51,043 bases of DNA from Methanothrix sp. (GCA_017994055.1 JAGOLL010000008.1:1-51043), one strand, 5' to 3'; shown: positions 1 through 8,839, counted from the stretch's first letter. Numbers and translations: made by a program. Notes: generated from the letters alone by a model not told the origin.

Positions 1-755
1 CCGCCACGGCCCAGCTGGCGGATGTTGTCTTGCCCGGTGCGGTCTGGGCGGAGAAAGAGGGAAGCTACACCAATACGGAGAGGCGGGTGCAGTGGAGCCA
101 TAAAGCCATTGAGCCGCCGGGAGAGGCCCGCTCCGACAGTGAGATAATCTGCGATGTGGCCCGGTCCCTGGGGCTGCAATTCGATTATCCCGATGCAGCA
201 AGTGTTCTGGATGAGATAAACCGGACCGTTCCCCAGTATGCCGGCATCCTCCGGGAGCGACTGGAGGGCTCCAGCCTGGTCTGGCCCTGCCCCGCTTCCG
301 ATCATCCGGGAACTCCCATTCTGCATTGCTCGGGCTTCAATCTGGCCGACGGCAGAGCAAGCATAGTCCCCGTTCCCTTCAGTCCGGCAGCAGAAGTAGC
401 AAGCCGCGATCATCCCTTCATCCTCACCACCGGCCTGGTAGCGGTGCACCACAATGCCGGGTCCATGACCAGACGAAGCCCTTCGCTCATCAGCCGGGAG
501 CCCGATCTCTATGTGGAAATGAACCGGGAGGATGCAGGGGCTCTGGATATAGAAGATGGTGACGAGGTGAGAGTTGCTACGGGTCGGGGAGAGACAGCGG
601 CTTATGCCCGGCTCACGGATCGGCTAAAAAAGGGTGTGGTTTTCATGCCCTTCCACTTCCCGGGAACCAATATACTCACCACGGATGCTATGGATCCGGA
701 GGCTCGGATACCTGAATTCAAGGTCTGCGCCTGCAATATCTTTCGGAGGGATTAA
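1..755 (+). CDS. Formate dehydrogenase-type molybdopterin oxidoreductase subunit, C-terminal part (5' truncated by window)
   Basis: The reading frame is already open at base 3 and ends at the TAA at 753-755, so only the last roughly 250 residues are present. The visible part contains the end of the catalytic molybdopterin domain (ADVVLPGAVWAEKEG, then TNTERRVQ) and the C-terminal molybdopterin-dinucleotide-binding beta barrel (HPFILTTG, HNAGSMTRRS, EDGDEVRVATGRGE). These blocks are typical of FdhA-like members of the DMSO reductase superfamily, which oxidise formate or a related small substrate at a bis-MGD cofactor. The active-site Cys/Sec region lies outside the window. The stop codon abuts the ATG of a four-cluster ferredoxin subunit, so the two are co-translated. 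The substrate is inferred from family resemblance only. Confidence 0.85.
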   Translation, partial: ATAQLADVVLPGAVWAEKEGSYTNTERRVQWSHKAIEPPGEARSDSEIICDVARSLGLQFDYPDAASVLDEINRTVPQYAGILRERLEGSSLVWPCPASDHPGTPILHCSGFNLADGRASIVPVPFSPAAEVASRDHPFILTTGLVAVHHNAGSMTRRSPSLISREPDLYVEMNREDAGALDIEDGDEVRVATGRGETAAYARLTDRLKKGVVFMPFHFPGTNILTTDAMDPEARIPEFKVCACNIFRRD

Positions 756-1196
756 ATGGCGGTTTATATAGATATCAACAGATGCATCGGCTGCCGCTCC
801 TGCGAGGTGGCCTGTCAGAGGGTGCACGGCGGACATGGACATATCAATGTGCACTATGTAAGAGAATATGCCGCCGTTCCCGTTTTATGCCATCATTGCC
901 AGGAGGCGGGCTGCACTATGGTCTGCTTTACCGGCGCCCTCTATAAAGAGGGAGAGCGTACCGCCTTCGATGTGGAAAAGTGCACCGGCTGCGGTCTGTG
1001 CGCCCTGGCCTGCCCCTTCGGAGTGGTCTGGACGGATAAGATAGCTCATAAGTGCGATCTCTGCCAGGGCAGAGAGGAAGGGCCTGCCTGCATCGCCACC
1101 TGTCCGGCCAATGCCCTGTCTGATGATTTTGATCTGGCGACGCGGCGGGCAAGAGAGCGTGCCGCCCGAACCGCAGCCGTAGGAGGCAAAAGATGA
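756..1196 (+). CDS. HycB/FdhB-type electron-transfer subunit with four [4Fe-4S] clusters
   Basis: This 146-residue protein has sixteen cysteines in four sets: C10/C13/C16/C20, C45/C48/C53/C57, C76/C79/C82/C86 and C100/C103/C112/C116. That is the arrangement of the small Fe-S subunits (HycB, HydN, FdhB-like) that take electrons from molybdopterin oxidoreductases. There is no Tat signal or membrane segment, so it should act in the cytoplasm. Its ATG follows the upstream stop directly, and its own TGA overlaps the next gene's ATG (ATGATG at 1193), which indicates tight translational coupling. It presumably relays electrons from the upstream catalytic subunit. The final acceptor is not encoded in the window. 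Confidence 0.85.
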   Translation: MAVYIDINRCIGCRSCEVACQRVHGGHGHINVHYVREYAAVPVLCHHCQEAGCTMVCFTGALYKEGERTAFDVEKCTGCGLCALACPFGVVWTDKIAHKCDLCQGREEGPACIATCPANALSDDFDLATRRARERAARTAAVGGKR

Positions 1197-1612
1197 TCCG
1201 AGTAGACACCAGAGTCTGCCTGGGATGCTTGTCCTGCTCCAATGTCTGTCCCAGCCAGAACATAACCAGAAGCGAGATCGATGGAAAGAGGACAGTTCAC
1301 TGGAAAAAATGCAAGGAGGAGTGCGACCTCTGCGTGGAGCTCTGCCCGGCTAAAGCTCTCTCTCTGGTGCCCTGGGATGAGACCACCCATGAGACCGAGC
1401 TGTCCTTCGATCTGGCGGCTTGCAGGATCTGCGGTTTGCCCTATGCCACGGAGCCCATGCTGCAAAGGATCGAGTCGGCGCTGCCCGCCGAGATGCAGAA
1501 AGATGCCAGCGGCCTGGAGTGGATACGCATCTGTCCTGTCTGCAGGCGAAATGTGGAAGCGGAGGGGACGGCCAGGCAGGTGGTGCTGGCCAGGAGAAAG
1601 AATAAATCTTAG
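1193..1612 (+). CDS. Two-cluster ferredoxin-like protein with C-terminal zinc-knuckle cysteines
   Basis: This 139-residue protein has two [4Fe-4S] motifs (C9/C12/C15/C19 and C40/C44/C47/C51). They are followed by two CxxC pairs (C77/C80 in CRICG and C114/C117 in CPVC) that could bind Zn or Fe. It overlaps the preceding four-cluster subunit by 4 nt and completes a catalytic subunit / four-cluster / two-cluster operon. It probably shuttles electrons to a soluble partner. The stop is followed at about 1620-1650 by a very T-rich stretch suitable for archaeal termination. A diverged copy of its last ~38 residues lies at 2949-3065, beyond the next gene. Confidence 0.75.
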   Translation: MIRVDTRVCLGCLSCSNVCPSQNITRSEIDGKRTVHWKKCKEECDLCVELCPAKALSLVPWDETTHETELSFDLAACRICGLPYATEPMLQRIESALPAEMQKDASGLEWIRICPVCRRNVEAEGTARQVVLARRKNKS

Positions 1613-1718
1613 CGAATATATTATATTTATATTTTATTTTTTTATATTACCCTATCTCACATATTACAGAAAATTTGATAATCCCTCAGATCAATAACAA
1701 ATATTGGTGAGCATTTTA

Positions 1719-2861
1719 ATGGGATCCAGGGAAGTCTGGTTTTCGCACAGGGAAAATGTTTATCGGATCAAGGGGAGTAGGATCGAATGGACTGAGCAAA
1801 AGAAGATCTGGAGTTGGGATCGGTGCACAATAAGCTTTGCCAGATCTCCCAAGAAGAGACTGAGGGTGGTGGTGAGGAGCAATACGATTCGAAATCATAC
1901 CAGACCTGATGTAAACAGGCCGATGACATTGAGATTCATGCTAGGTTTTGATATTAATAAAGTTCATAAAATATATTCACAAAGCATAAATCCATCATTG
2001 CGCTCAGTCGATTGTGAAGATAGATGGAATGTTCCCGGCGAGAGATGGATTTTTCGGCTTGATAGCGATTATTGGATTTGGGATTGGAAAGCTGATGGCG
2101 AGTATATGGAATCCTCGAATGTATACCAAATCTATCGAGAAATTAAAACGCATCTGGCTAGTCCTGAACCTATCGCTGCAAGCCAGCTGTTCGATCTGAA
2201 GCCGAAAAGCATAAGCGATAAGATGGTTTTAGATCACATCAAATATCCCGACAGACGTATCATTCATCTCCATAAACGTATCATTCCAGTTATTTATCAG
2301 CCCTCAGCAGACGGATTAAAGAATTTTATTAGAGAGGTTCATTGCGCCCAGAAAAATATTGACAATAATAAAATTGAGGTAGAAGTCACAATCATCTTCA
2401 ACAATGAGCAGCTGAGAAATCACTCCAACTTGGAAGCTCCGTACAAGGAGATACGCCTTTTGCTTTACAAGAGGGAGAAGGATGTTGAGACCTTCAGGAT
2501 AATGATCGATAATAAGGATGCAAGCAAGAATCATTTCATCTTTAAAGATATTTATAGCTATTTACATGGAATAAATCACGGCCTCAATGAGGATGATGTA
2601 CACGGAGATCCTAAATGGATGGGAGAAATAAAGCGCCCTATCAGCCACTATTTCATGGACTATCAACACCCCATAGTGTTTGTCAACACATCCAACCATG
2701 CCATGGCTGAACATGACGCCAATCCAAGACTATGGAAATGGGAGTATGTTCCGGGCATCGAGGATTGTCCGGTGACTCTGGGCAGCATGACTCGAAAGCA
2801 AATTGATGATTATTTTGACCAAGTGGACGCAAAGAAAGACCCGGAATTCAGTCCAGCCTGA
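1719..2861 (+). CDS. Orphan protein of unknown function
   Basis: The frame opens with TTG at 1704 and GTG at 1707, but the first ATG is at 1719, giving 380 residues (MGSREVWFSHREN...). I do not recognise a family. The protein is soluble, rich in Trp, His, Arg and Ile, and has no signal peptide, membrane segment, cysteine motif or nucleotide-binding motif that I can see. A Trp-rich block lies near residues 110-125 (WIFRLDSDYWIWDWK). The coding sequence is clearly more AT-rich than its neighbours. It is flanked on the left by an intact ferredoxin gene and on the right by a decayed copy of the end of that gene. It therefore looks like horizontally acquired cargo. TTG or GTG could be the true start, because no convincing ribosome-binding site decides it. 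Confidence 0.6.
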   Translation: MGSREVWFSHRENVYRIKGSRIEWTEQKKIWSWDRCTISFARSPKKRLRVVVRSNTIRNHTRPDVNRPMTLRFMLGFDINKVHKIYSQSINPSLRSVDCEDRWNVPGERWIFRLDSDYWIWDWKADGEYMESSNVYQIYREIKTHLASPEPIAASQLFDLKPKSISDKMVLDHIKYPDRRIIHLHKRIIPVIYQPSADGLKNFIREVHCAQKNIDNNKIEVEVTIIFNNEQLRNHSNLEAPYKEIRLLLYKREKDVETFRIMIDNKDASKNHFIFKDIYSYLHGINHGLNEDDVHGDPKWMGEIKRPISHYFMDYQHPIVFVNTSNHAMAEHDANPRLWKWEYVPGIEDCPVTLGSMTRKQIDDYFDQVDAKKDPEFSPA

Positions 2862-2948
2862 AGATGCCTTTCGTGATAGCATGCTAAGATTGATTTCTTC
2901 CTGACTGGAGACGATCCGTATGAAAAAGGATCGAGATTGCTGTTCCTG

Positions 2949-3065
2949 CATAAAGATACATCCTGGTGGCAGCGGATTCGCATCTGTCCGTCATGCTGGC
3001 GGGATATAGAGGCGGAGAGTACGGCAAAGCAGGTGGTGCTGGCCAGAAGGAACAGAATCAGATGA
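2949..3065 (+). pseudogene. Remnant of the 3' end of the upstream ferredoxin-like gene
   Basis: In one frame this stretch reads HKDTSWWQRIRICPSCWRD and then IEAESTAKQVVLARRNRIR before TGA (3063-3065). It aligns without gaps to the C-terminus of the 1193-1612 product (QKDASGLEWIRICPVCRRN, then VEAEGTARQVVLARRKNKS). The CPxC pair is kept. There is no start codon or upstream [4Fe-4S] part in this frame, so it is only a 3' fragment. The homology is protein-level and the DNA is clearly diverged. It is therefore either an old duplicate or the displaced end of a related allele. Confidence 0.8.
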
Positions 3066-3165
3066 AGATTGGTTTAGATATGCAAAGTCCTATTCCAGTG
3101 AAAGATTTTAAGATTGAATAGAGCCGCTGGCCTCTAATGTGGCCAATGCGAGGCCTGCCGCTTAT

Positions 3166-4140
3166 TCAGATTGCCGGACCAGAGACCAGATCAGTTGAAC
3201 CTGCCACTTTGTCCGAAGAGCTTTCAGACCCGAGCAGGCTGATCAACCTCTCCAGAACGCTTTCTACACCCTGGCCGGTCTCTGTGGACATCTCGGGCAT
3301 ATCCTCATGGCCTTCCAGCCTCAAGATATCCGACTTATTGGCCACTACCAGCATGGGAAGCTTGATCCATTTCTTGAGATCCTCTGCCAGGGAGATCTGG
3401 GATGCCAGAGGATAGCCGCAGTGCTCGCTGGGATCGAGGATATAGAGAACCACGCCTGGCAGATGGCTTAATGCTGCCACTGTCTGTCGCTCAATATCAT
3501 TTCTCTCCTCCATGGACCGGTCAAGCAGGCCGGGAGTGTCCACCACTTGATATCTCCTCTCCCCGCGGAAAAAGTGCCCTACAAAGATCCCTCGGGTGGT
3601 GAAGGGATAGCTGGCAATCTCCGGCTTGGCGCCAGTGATGCGGACAATGAAGCTTGACTTGCCCACATTGGGATATCCGGCAATTAAAATGGTCGGAAAT
3701 GCCGGATCGATGGTGGGCATCTTGCGCAGCAGGTTTCTGGTCTCATTCAAAAATAGCAGGTCTTTCTCAATGGATCTCATAACCGAAGAGAAGCGTCCGA
3801 AGGCAGATTTGCGAATTGGATTGGTATCCAAGCTCCCGGCTCTCTTGATCTGGACCAGATGCTCTTTTGTTATCAGCCTTATCTGCCGGGATGCCCAGCT
3901 CAGGCGGGAGAGGCTGATGCGAATGCGATCCACGCCCGCGATTATGTCCGCCATCTCCCTATAGAAAGGCGGCATATTCTCAAAGGAAGGGAATTTTCGA
4001 ATCAGGTTGCTGAGGTTGTCGGAAAGTATGTTGCCCGCATTCTGAACCATAGCCTCGTTATCAGAGGCACGGGAGGCACGCCGGAAGGACTTATTTAAAA
4101 GCTCCTCTGAAGTGGGAACGGTGGGAAGCTGCTCAAACAT
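3166..4140 (-). CDS. NOG1-family GTPase (archaeal ribosome-associated)
   Basis: This ~324-residue protein has an N-terminal helical domain (about residues 1-145) followed by a GTPase domain. G1 is GYPNVGKSS near residue 155, G3 is DTPG near 201 and G4 is NKSD near 268. The helical N-terminus plus the sequence between G1 and G3 (ASYPFTTRGIFVGHF) is characteristic of NOG1 relatives of Obg, which act in large ribosomal subunit assembly. The ATG at 4140 is preceded by an in-frame TTG at 4143; ATG is preferred. It is divergent from Gar1-TFB, with which it shares an AT-rich upstream region, and lies near other translation and transcription genes. Confidence 0.88.
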   Translation of the reverse strand: MFEQLPTVPTSEELLNKSFRRASRASDNEAMVQNAGNILSDNLSNLIRKFPSFENMPPFYREMADIIAGVDRIRISLSRLSWASRQIRLITKEHLVQIKRAGSLDTNPIRKSAFGRFSSVMRSIEKDLLFLNETRNLLRKMPTIDPAFPTILIAGYPNVGKSSFIVRITGAKPEIASYPFTTRGIFVGHFFRGERRYQVVDTPGLLDRSMEERNDIERQTVAALSHLPGVVLYILDPSEHCGYPLASQISLAEDLKKWIKLPMLVVANKSDILRLEGHEDMPEMSTETGQGVESVLERLISLLGSESSSDKVAGSTDLVSGPAI

Positions 4141-4198
4141 CAAATGCAGATTATCGAGCAGGAGATGATAAACCTTTAGGAAAGGCTTCGCAGCGGCG

Positions 4199-4230
4199 GT
4201 TATAAATGGTTTTCGGAATACTTAAATAGT
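4199..4230 (+). promoter_or_regulatory. TATA-like promoter elements upstream of gar1-tfb
   Basis: Two AT boxes lie upstream of the Gar1 start: TATAAATG at 4201-4208 and CTTAAATA at 4221-4228. They are about 54 and 34 nt before the TTG at 4262. On the reverse strand the first box reads CATTTATA and could also serve the divergent NOG1 gene. The assignment is by pattern only. Confidence 0.45.
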
Positions 4231-4261
4231 AGTTCCCCATCTATATAGATGAGGTGGCCTT

Positions 4262-4543
4262 TTGAAAAGGTTGGGCATAGCCCTTCATGTCGTGCAGAAT
4301 AAGTTAATTGTTCAAAGCGAGCAGGCAGTTGGAATTGGAAGCGAGGAGACTGTTCCCAGAGCCAGTTCCTGGGTGGTGGATCAGAAGAGGACTAGAGTAG
4401 GGAAAGTCTTGGATGTGTTCGGCCCGATCAACCATCCGTATATGATTGTCAGACCAAACAGGGGTGTAGATGCAGCTGCCCACGTCGGAAAAAAGCTCTA
4501 TATCGACGAGGCGCCGGGGAGAGATAACAAGTGGAAGAGATAG
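4262..4543 (+). CDS. gar1: H/ACA ribonucleoprotein subunit Gar1
   Basis: This 93-residue small beta-barrel protein reads [44 protein letters not shown] and [10 protein letters not shown]. These are the conserved strands of archaeal Gar1, the Cbf5 partner in RNA-guided pseudouridylation. The start is TTG at 4262, placed by the ribosome-binding site GAGGTG at 4251-4256 with 5 nt spacing; no ATG fits the family alignment. The last 13 nt overlap the start of TFB, an archaeal gene pair that I know to be common in Euryarchaeota. Confidence 0.9.
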   Translation: MKRLGIALHVVQNKLIVQSEQAVGIGSEETVPRASSWVVDQKRTRVGKVLDVFGPINHPYMIVRPNRGVDAAAHVGKKLYIDEAPGRDNKWKR

Positions 4544-5544
4544 AGAAGCTGAGAGAGATAGAGAGGGTAGAGCCGGAGAAGCTGAAGGAGAGAACCCGGC
4601 TCAAGCGCGAGAAGGAAAAGGTAGACGAGTTTGAGAAATTTACTGTCGAGTGCCCGGAATGCGGAAGCCATACTCTGGTCCGCGACTATGAAAGGGCAGA
4701 ACTGGTCTGCTCTGATTGCGGCCTGGTCATAGACGAAAATTTCATCGATCAGGGGCCGGAGTGGAGGGCCTTCGACCACGACCAGCGCATGAAGAGGTCG
4801 CGAGTCGGCGCTCCCATGACCTACACCATTCACGACAAAGGCCTCTCTACCATGATCGACTGGAGGAACCGGGACTCATACGGCAAGACCATCTCCTCCA
4901 AGAACCGAGCCCAGTTATACCGCCTGAGAAAATGGCAGAGAAGGATCAGGGTCAGCAATGCCACTGAGAGAAACCTGGCCTTTGCCCTGTCGGAATTAGA
5001 TCGCATGGCCTCCGCTCTGGGCCTCTCTAGAAATGTTCGTGAGACGGCAGCCGTGGTATACCGAAAGGCAGTGGACAAGAACCTCATCCGTGGAAGGAGC
5101 ATCGAGGGCGTGGCCGCTGCGGCTCTTTATGCCGCCTGCCGGCAGTGCAATGTGCCCCGTACATTGGACGAGATTGCAGAGGTTTCCAGGGTATCGAGAA
5201 AGGAGATCGGCAGGACCTACCGCTTCGTCTCCCGGGAGCTGGCCTTGAAGCTCATGCCCACCAGCCCAATAGATTATATCCCCAGATTCTGCTCCGGGCT
5301 CAACTTGAAGGGTGAGGTGCAGGCCAAGGGAATTGAGATTCTGCGCCAGGCTGCAGAAAAGGAGTTGACCAGCGGGCGAGGACCCACAGGTGTGGCGGCT
5401 GCCGCCATCTACATAGCCTCCATCCTCTGCGGAGACCGCAGGACCCAGCGGGAGGTGGCGGATGTGGCCGGTGTTACTGAGGTTACCATCAGAAACCGCT
5501 ACAAAGAGCTGGCAGAAGAGCTGGATATAGAGATAATTCTCTGA
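4531..5544 (+). CDS. tfb: Transcription initiation factor TFB
   Basis: This 337-residue archaeal TFIIB homologue carries the N-terminal zinc ribbon at C41/C44 and C60/C63 ([18 protein letters not shown]). The B-reader/linker follows ([24 protein letters not shown]), then two cyclin-like repeats from about residue 130 to the end. The C-terminal repeat contains the recognition helix ([21 protein letters not shown]). It bridges TBP, BRE and RNA polymerase at promoters. The start is GTG at 4531, inside gar1. The N-terminus before the ribbon is long and charged (about 37 residues), so a later start is possible, but no downstream ATG precedes the ribbon. Confidence 0.95.
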   Translation: MEEIEKLREIERVEPEKLKERTRLKREKEKVDEFEKFTVECPECGSHTLVRDYERAELVCSDCGLVIDENFIDQGPEWRAFDHDQRMKRSRVGAPMTYTIHDKGLSTMIDWRNRDSYGKTISSKNRAQLYRLRKWQRRIRVSNATERNLAFALSELDRMASALGLSRNVRETAAVVYRKAVDKNLIRGRSIEGVAAAALYAACRQCNVPRTLDEIAEVSRVSRKEIGRTYRFVSRELALKLMPTSPIDYIPRFCSGLNLKGEVQAKGIEILRQAAEKELTSGRGPTGVAAAAIYIASILCGDRRTQREVADVAGVTEVTIRNRYKELAEELDIEIIL

Positions 5545-5719
5545 GAGGCTTTATCTCTATCCACAATTCCTTTTTGCAGGTATAATTTTCGACTTTGGAT
5601 ATTGCTTGCCCATGAATTCTTTAAGCCGATAAGCAACTGATCCTTTCACTTCCAGGAAAAATCCAATTTCGCATAGAATATTTTATCTATTAGTAGATTC
5701 TCTAGACTCTGGTGATCTA

Positions 5720-6838
5720 GTGCTCGGCAGGTCTAAGATATTAGCATCCATTATTTTATTGGCAGCGATCTCGAATGCAGCAGATGTATCGGATTCATCA
5801 ATGGGGGATCCACTGCAATTTCCTTATGTGACAAGCCAGACAGATCAAAGGGATTCAGAGGGATCTTCAGATTCTCTGCTGATATACGAACAGTACTACG
5901 ATCTCAATCCAGGGGATGTCTATGCTTCAGGACCGGTGCAATTCGAGGTCTATGGATCTGAGCCTACTTATTTGATCATAAACGGTCAATCCAGGTCCTA
6001 TGATTCCAAATATGTGCCCTCCAACTCCCTCTGGATTCAGGGAAGGACAAGCTGGACCCAATACATAAAATGCCCATTGAATGCCCGTTTCAAAATGCTG
6101 GCCTATTCCGATGGAGGGCTGACCACGATGGTAGAGACATATCCTGACGGCTACCAGGATGTGCAGCAGTACCGATTTTATCGGGGATACACTCAACTGG
6201 TCTTCCTGGCTGATGAGATCGGAAGGCACACCCTGATCTTCTATGGCAGTGGCCAGCAGAGCAATGAAGTGGTGGTGGATGTTGTGAGAGCAAGCGGCTC
6301 ATCATATGGAACTGCTATTCAATCCGGACAGCCCACAAAAGGTACTGTGATCATAGACGTGGGATCCAGCGATCAAGGATTCGGCCAGCCGCAGGGGAAG
6401 AGCTGCGACATTACAGGCACCTGGAAATTCGGAGATAGTACGATTATATACTATCCAGATGGGAAGGTTGAGTCCTGGAACGGCCAGGGTGAATTAATCG
6501 ATACCGGCACATGGTATATCATCGATGCCTCAAAGAGGCTGTTTGGGGAGACCTGGCAAAGCGGTTGGAGGCATACAGATACACTCTCTGCAGATTGTTC
6601 CTTTATGGATTCAACTGGCGTTTCGAACGGAAAAACCGAGACAACTCATGGAAAGAGAGTATCATCAGGCGCCACTTCCGGGACAGGTACCATCTTAATA
6701 GACGGGACCGATCAGGGATTTGATCCCACTGCAACAGTCCAGGGCTATGATGATCCCTATGGCCTGCCTGAGGTATTCATCGATAGCGCAGATGATGGAT
6801 TTGATCCCACCGCTCCGCCACAGGGAGAGATGATCTGA
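5720..6838 (+). CDS. Secreted protein with repeated DQGFDPTA motifs
   Basis: This 372-residue protein begins at GTG 5720, behind GGTGAT at about 5711. A signal peptide is clear (KILASIILLAAISNAA, cleavage near residue 20). The central region is beta-rich with many Tyr and Ser residues. Three short acidic motifs recur towards the C-terminus: SSDQGFGQPQG, DGTDQGFDPTATVQG and SADDGFDPTAPPQG, each preceded by V/I-hydrophobic-D. The first motif marks the junction between the N-terminal beta domain and a lipocalin-like stretch (WKFGDSTIIYYPDG, WNGQGELIDTGTW). I do not recognise a family. It is probably an extracellular or envelope protein. No neighbour suggests a pathway. Confidence 0.75.
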   Translation: MLGRSKILASIILLAAISNAADVSDSSMGDPLQFPYVTSQTDQRDSEGSSDSLLIYEQYYDLNPGDVYASGPVQFEVYGSEPTYLIINGQSRSYDSKYVPSNSLWIQGRTSWTQYIKCPLNARFKMLAYSDGGLTTMVETYPDGYQDVQQYRFYRGYTQLVFLADEIGRHTLIFYGSGQQSNEVVVDVVRASGSSYGTAIQSGQPTKGTVIIDVGSSDQGFGQPQGKSCDITGTWKFGDSTIIYYPDGKVESWNGQGELIDTGTWYIIDASKRLFGETWQSGWRHTDTLSADCSFMDSTGVSNGKTETTHGKRVSSGATSGTGTILIDGTDQGFDPTATVQGYDDPYGLPEVFIDSADDGFDPTAPPQGEMI

Positions 6839-6982
6839 AACGCCGAGCCTCAGGACGGGCTCATGCAGACCTGATGGAAATCGAGATTCTTCGACTTTAT
6901 CATCTCGATTTTCATGCAGGAAAACGAGTAATTGATCCTTGTCTCTGAGCTAAAGCCTGAAACCAGCCCACTTCCGGGAGGA

Positions 6983-6990
6983 TTTTTTTT
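6983..6990 (+). terminator. Oligo-T run downstream of the secreted-protein gene
   Basis: Eight consecutive T residues about 145 nt after the stop at 6838 fit the U-tract terminators of archaeal RNA polymerase. No strong hairpin precedes the run. The Tfx gene reads towards it from the other side. Confidence 0.4.
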
Positions 6991-7053
6991 CTGCCGAGAT
7001 CATCTATTTTTCAATGGATCCTGCAGCTTCTTTCGCATTTTGACATCCATCCA

Positions 7054-7536
7054 TCATGCTTTCCCATCATCCACCAGGACCGTTCCCTCTTCTGTGACAT
7101 AGATGAGAGCATCTCTATTAAGGGTTCTCTTCTGGAAGGGGCGGGGAGATCGGCGCTGAAGCTGCTCGATGATATCAAGCGAGGTTATGGGCAGCTTTAT
7201 TCCCAACTCGTCTGCTGCGGAAAAGATCATCCTTGGCAGATCGAATACATCTGTCCCTGCTGCCGCCTTTAAGGAGATGGGGGCGCGCAGCATCATCCAC
7301 TGCCGCAGGGTCTTCTCGGATCTGGCAATATTCTGGCGGGCCCTCTTCTCCAGAATGCTGATATTGGAGCGGGTTGTGCCCAGGCGGTCAGCCGCTTCCT
7401 GCTGGGATAGGCCACACAGGCGCATCTGCAATACCTTGATCTGCCTTTCGGTTAGAAATGAACTCAGGGATCCATCGTCCTCCGATCGGCTATTATCATC
7501 TTTCTGGTCCATCTCTGCTCGATATAAAGCAAGCAT
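7054..7536 (-). CDS. Tfx-type helix-turn-helix transcription regulator
   Basis: This 160-residue protein has an N-terminal HTH (FLTERQIKVLQMRLCGLSQQ, EAADRLGTTRSNISILEKRA). It matches the Tfx family, whose founding member binds downstream of the tungsten/molybdenum formylmethanofuran dehydrogenase promoter in Methanothermobacter. The C-terminal half is the ligand- or oligomerisation-type domain seen in Tfx relatives (LPITSLDIIEQLQRRSPRPF, LIYVTEEGTVLVDDGKA). ATG at 7536 gives the longest form. A second ATG at 7512 is equally plausible, because the HTH starts only at about residue 27 and a TATA-like box lies just upstream of 7536. The target is unknown. Confidence 0.8.
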   Translation of the reverse strand: MLALYRAEMDQKDDNSRSEDDGSLSSFLTERQIKVLQMRLCGLSQQEAADRLGTTRSNISILEKRARQNIARSEKTLRQWMMLRAPISLKAAAGTDVFDLPRMIFSAADELGIKLPITSLDIIEQLQRRSPRPFQKRTLNRDALIYVTEEGTVLVDDGKA

Positions 7537-7602
7537 CTCTAAGATAATAAAAGCATCCTTTGCCTCAGCCGGTCAGCAATCCGAAAAGAACGATCCTGGC
7601 CT

Positions 7603-8187
7603 CTAGAGTCGGGGGGCGCCTTTTGTCGCAACCTTCTGGGCTATGATGATCTTCAATGCCTTAACATCGCCTCTCTTGGCGCTTATAGGAGCGATTTTAT
7701 CCGGCCACTGCCTCCAGGGCGGCAACATTCCCAGGCGCTCGCAGATGAGGTCAAGAGCGGCATCCTTATCCGCTTTGGCTATGCGATCCATCTTGTTTGC
7801 GGCCAGGACCGCATCAATGCCCATATCCTCCAGAAACTGCCAAATTTCGATCTCAAGAGGCACCTCTCCCCGCTTCTCCCAGCGATCGGCTATATCCAAA
7901 AAGGATGAGGCATCTATTACCTGCACCGCGAGAAGAATAGATGTGGCATGTTCTTCAAAGTACTGCACAATCAGATCCTTGGTCTTCTCCTGATCGGCAC
8001 GGGAGGCCTTGAGCATGAAGCCGTATCCCGGCATGTCCACATAAAGGATATCTCCTACTCTGGTCTGGAAGGGATACTGGGTGACCCCGGGACGCCTTCC
8101 CACCCGAACCGATTTCCCGGTCAGCTCCCAGAATAAGGTTGATTTTCCCACATTAGACCTGCCGATGAGTACGATCTCCAGGGCCAT
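7603..8187 (-). CDS. engB: EngB (YihA/YsxC-family) GTPase
   Basis: This 194-residue single-domain GTPase has G1 GRSNVGKST (9-17), the EngB-specific GVTQYPFQ switch I, G3 DMPGYGF (51-57) and G4 NKMD (131-134). The length and the RRPGVT / DMPGYG signatures are diagnostic for EngB, which assists maturation of the large ribosomal subunit. The ATG at 8187 is the natural N-terminus (MALEIVLIGRSN). It is divergent from the CxxCxxCC gene, and their 5' regions are only ~30 nt apart. Confidence 0.9.
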   Translation of the reverse strand: MALEIVLIGRSNVGKSTLFWELTGKSVRVGRRPGVTQYPFQTRVGDILYVDMPGYGFMLKASRADQEKTKDLIVQYFEEHATSILLAVQVIDASSFLDIADRWEKRGEVPLEIEIWQFLEDMGIDAVLAANKMDRIAKADKDAALDLICERLGMLPPWRQWPDKIAPISAKRGDVKALKIIIAQKVATKGAPRL

Positions 8188-8218
8188 GATAGGGTGTGGT
8201 GGGGCAAGATTGAAAAGG

Positions 8219-8839
8219 ATGCCTGTCGAGAAGCCATTGCCAATGGCAGAAATTACAGAAGAGATGAGAGATCCGAGATCAATCGCCCTGCAGCTGCTCA
8301 GGGCAACCTCTCTTCCGGACAGTCAGGTCTTTACAGAGATTGATGCGGCGAGATATACCACAGTGGATTACTATCGCATGGCCTGCCACATCCTTTTCCA
8401 GTGCAAGAGATGCGGTAGCTGCTGCAGCACCGGCGATCCCATTCGTCTGCGAATGGAGGACGCCAGACAGATCGCCAGGCATCTCAAGATCCCCTTGAAC
8501 AAGTTCATCAAAAAGTACGCCGATCCCGATCCGGACCGTCCGAAGGTGCTGAATTTCAAGCACATACTTCCCTGCAAGTTCTATGATGCCAGGAGCAAAG
8601 TCTGCAAGATCTATGCCGTCCGTCCCTGGTCCTGCCGCATATTTCCCTTCCTGGGCGTATATGGATGCGAGGATCAGGTGGTGGTAAAAGAGTCATGTCC
8701 CGGCTCGGTGGAGACCATGAAGCTGCTCACTGAGGCACTCGAGAGAGCGCGCCTGCAATTAAAGGACTCCTGGCCGGTTTCGCTGCAAGAAGTCCAGCAG
8801 GCAAAGATATTCCTGAGAAAGGCCCTGGAGTCTCTTTAG
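8219..8839 (+). CDS. YkgJ-type Fe/Zn-cluster protein (CxxCxxCC)
   Basis: With ATG 8219 the product is 206 residues. The motif FQCKRCGSCCSTGDPIRL lies at about 60-77 and a second cysteine group CKFYDARSKVCKIY ... RPWSCRIFPF lies downstream. This is the YkgJ/UPF0153 family, in which eight cysteines are predicted to bind a metal or Fe-S cluster; the biochemical role is unknown. The reading frame is open further upstream into engB on the other strand, so the start is uncertain (ATG 8243 is an alternative). The N-terminal 55 residues are alpha-helical and not part of the conserved domain. Confidence 0.8.
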   Translation: MPVEKPLPMAEITEEMRDPRSIALQLLRATSLPDSQVFTEIDAARYTTVDYYRMACHILFQCKRCGSCCSTGDPIRLRMEDARQIARHLKIPLNKFIKKYADPDPDRPKVLNFKHILPCKFYDARSKVCKIYAVRPWSCRIFPFLGVYGCEDQVVVKESCPGSVETMKLLTEALERARLQLKDSWPVSLQEVQQAKIFLRKALESL

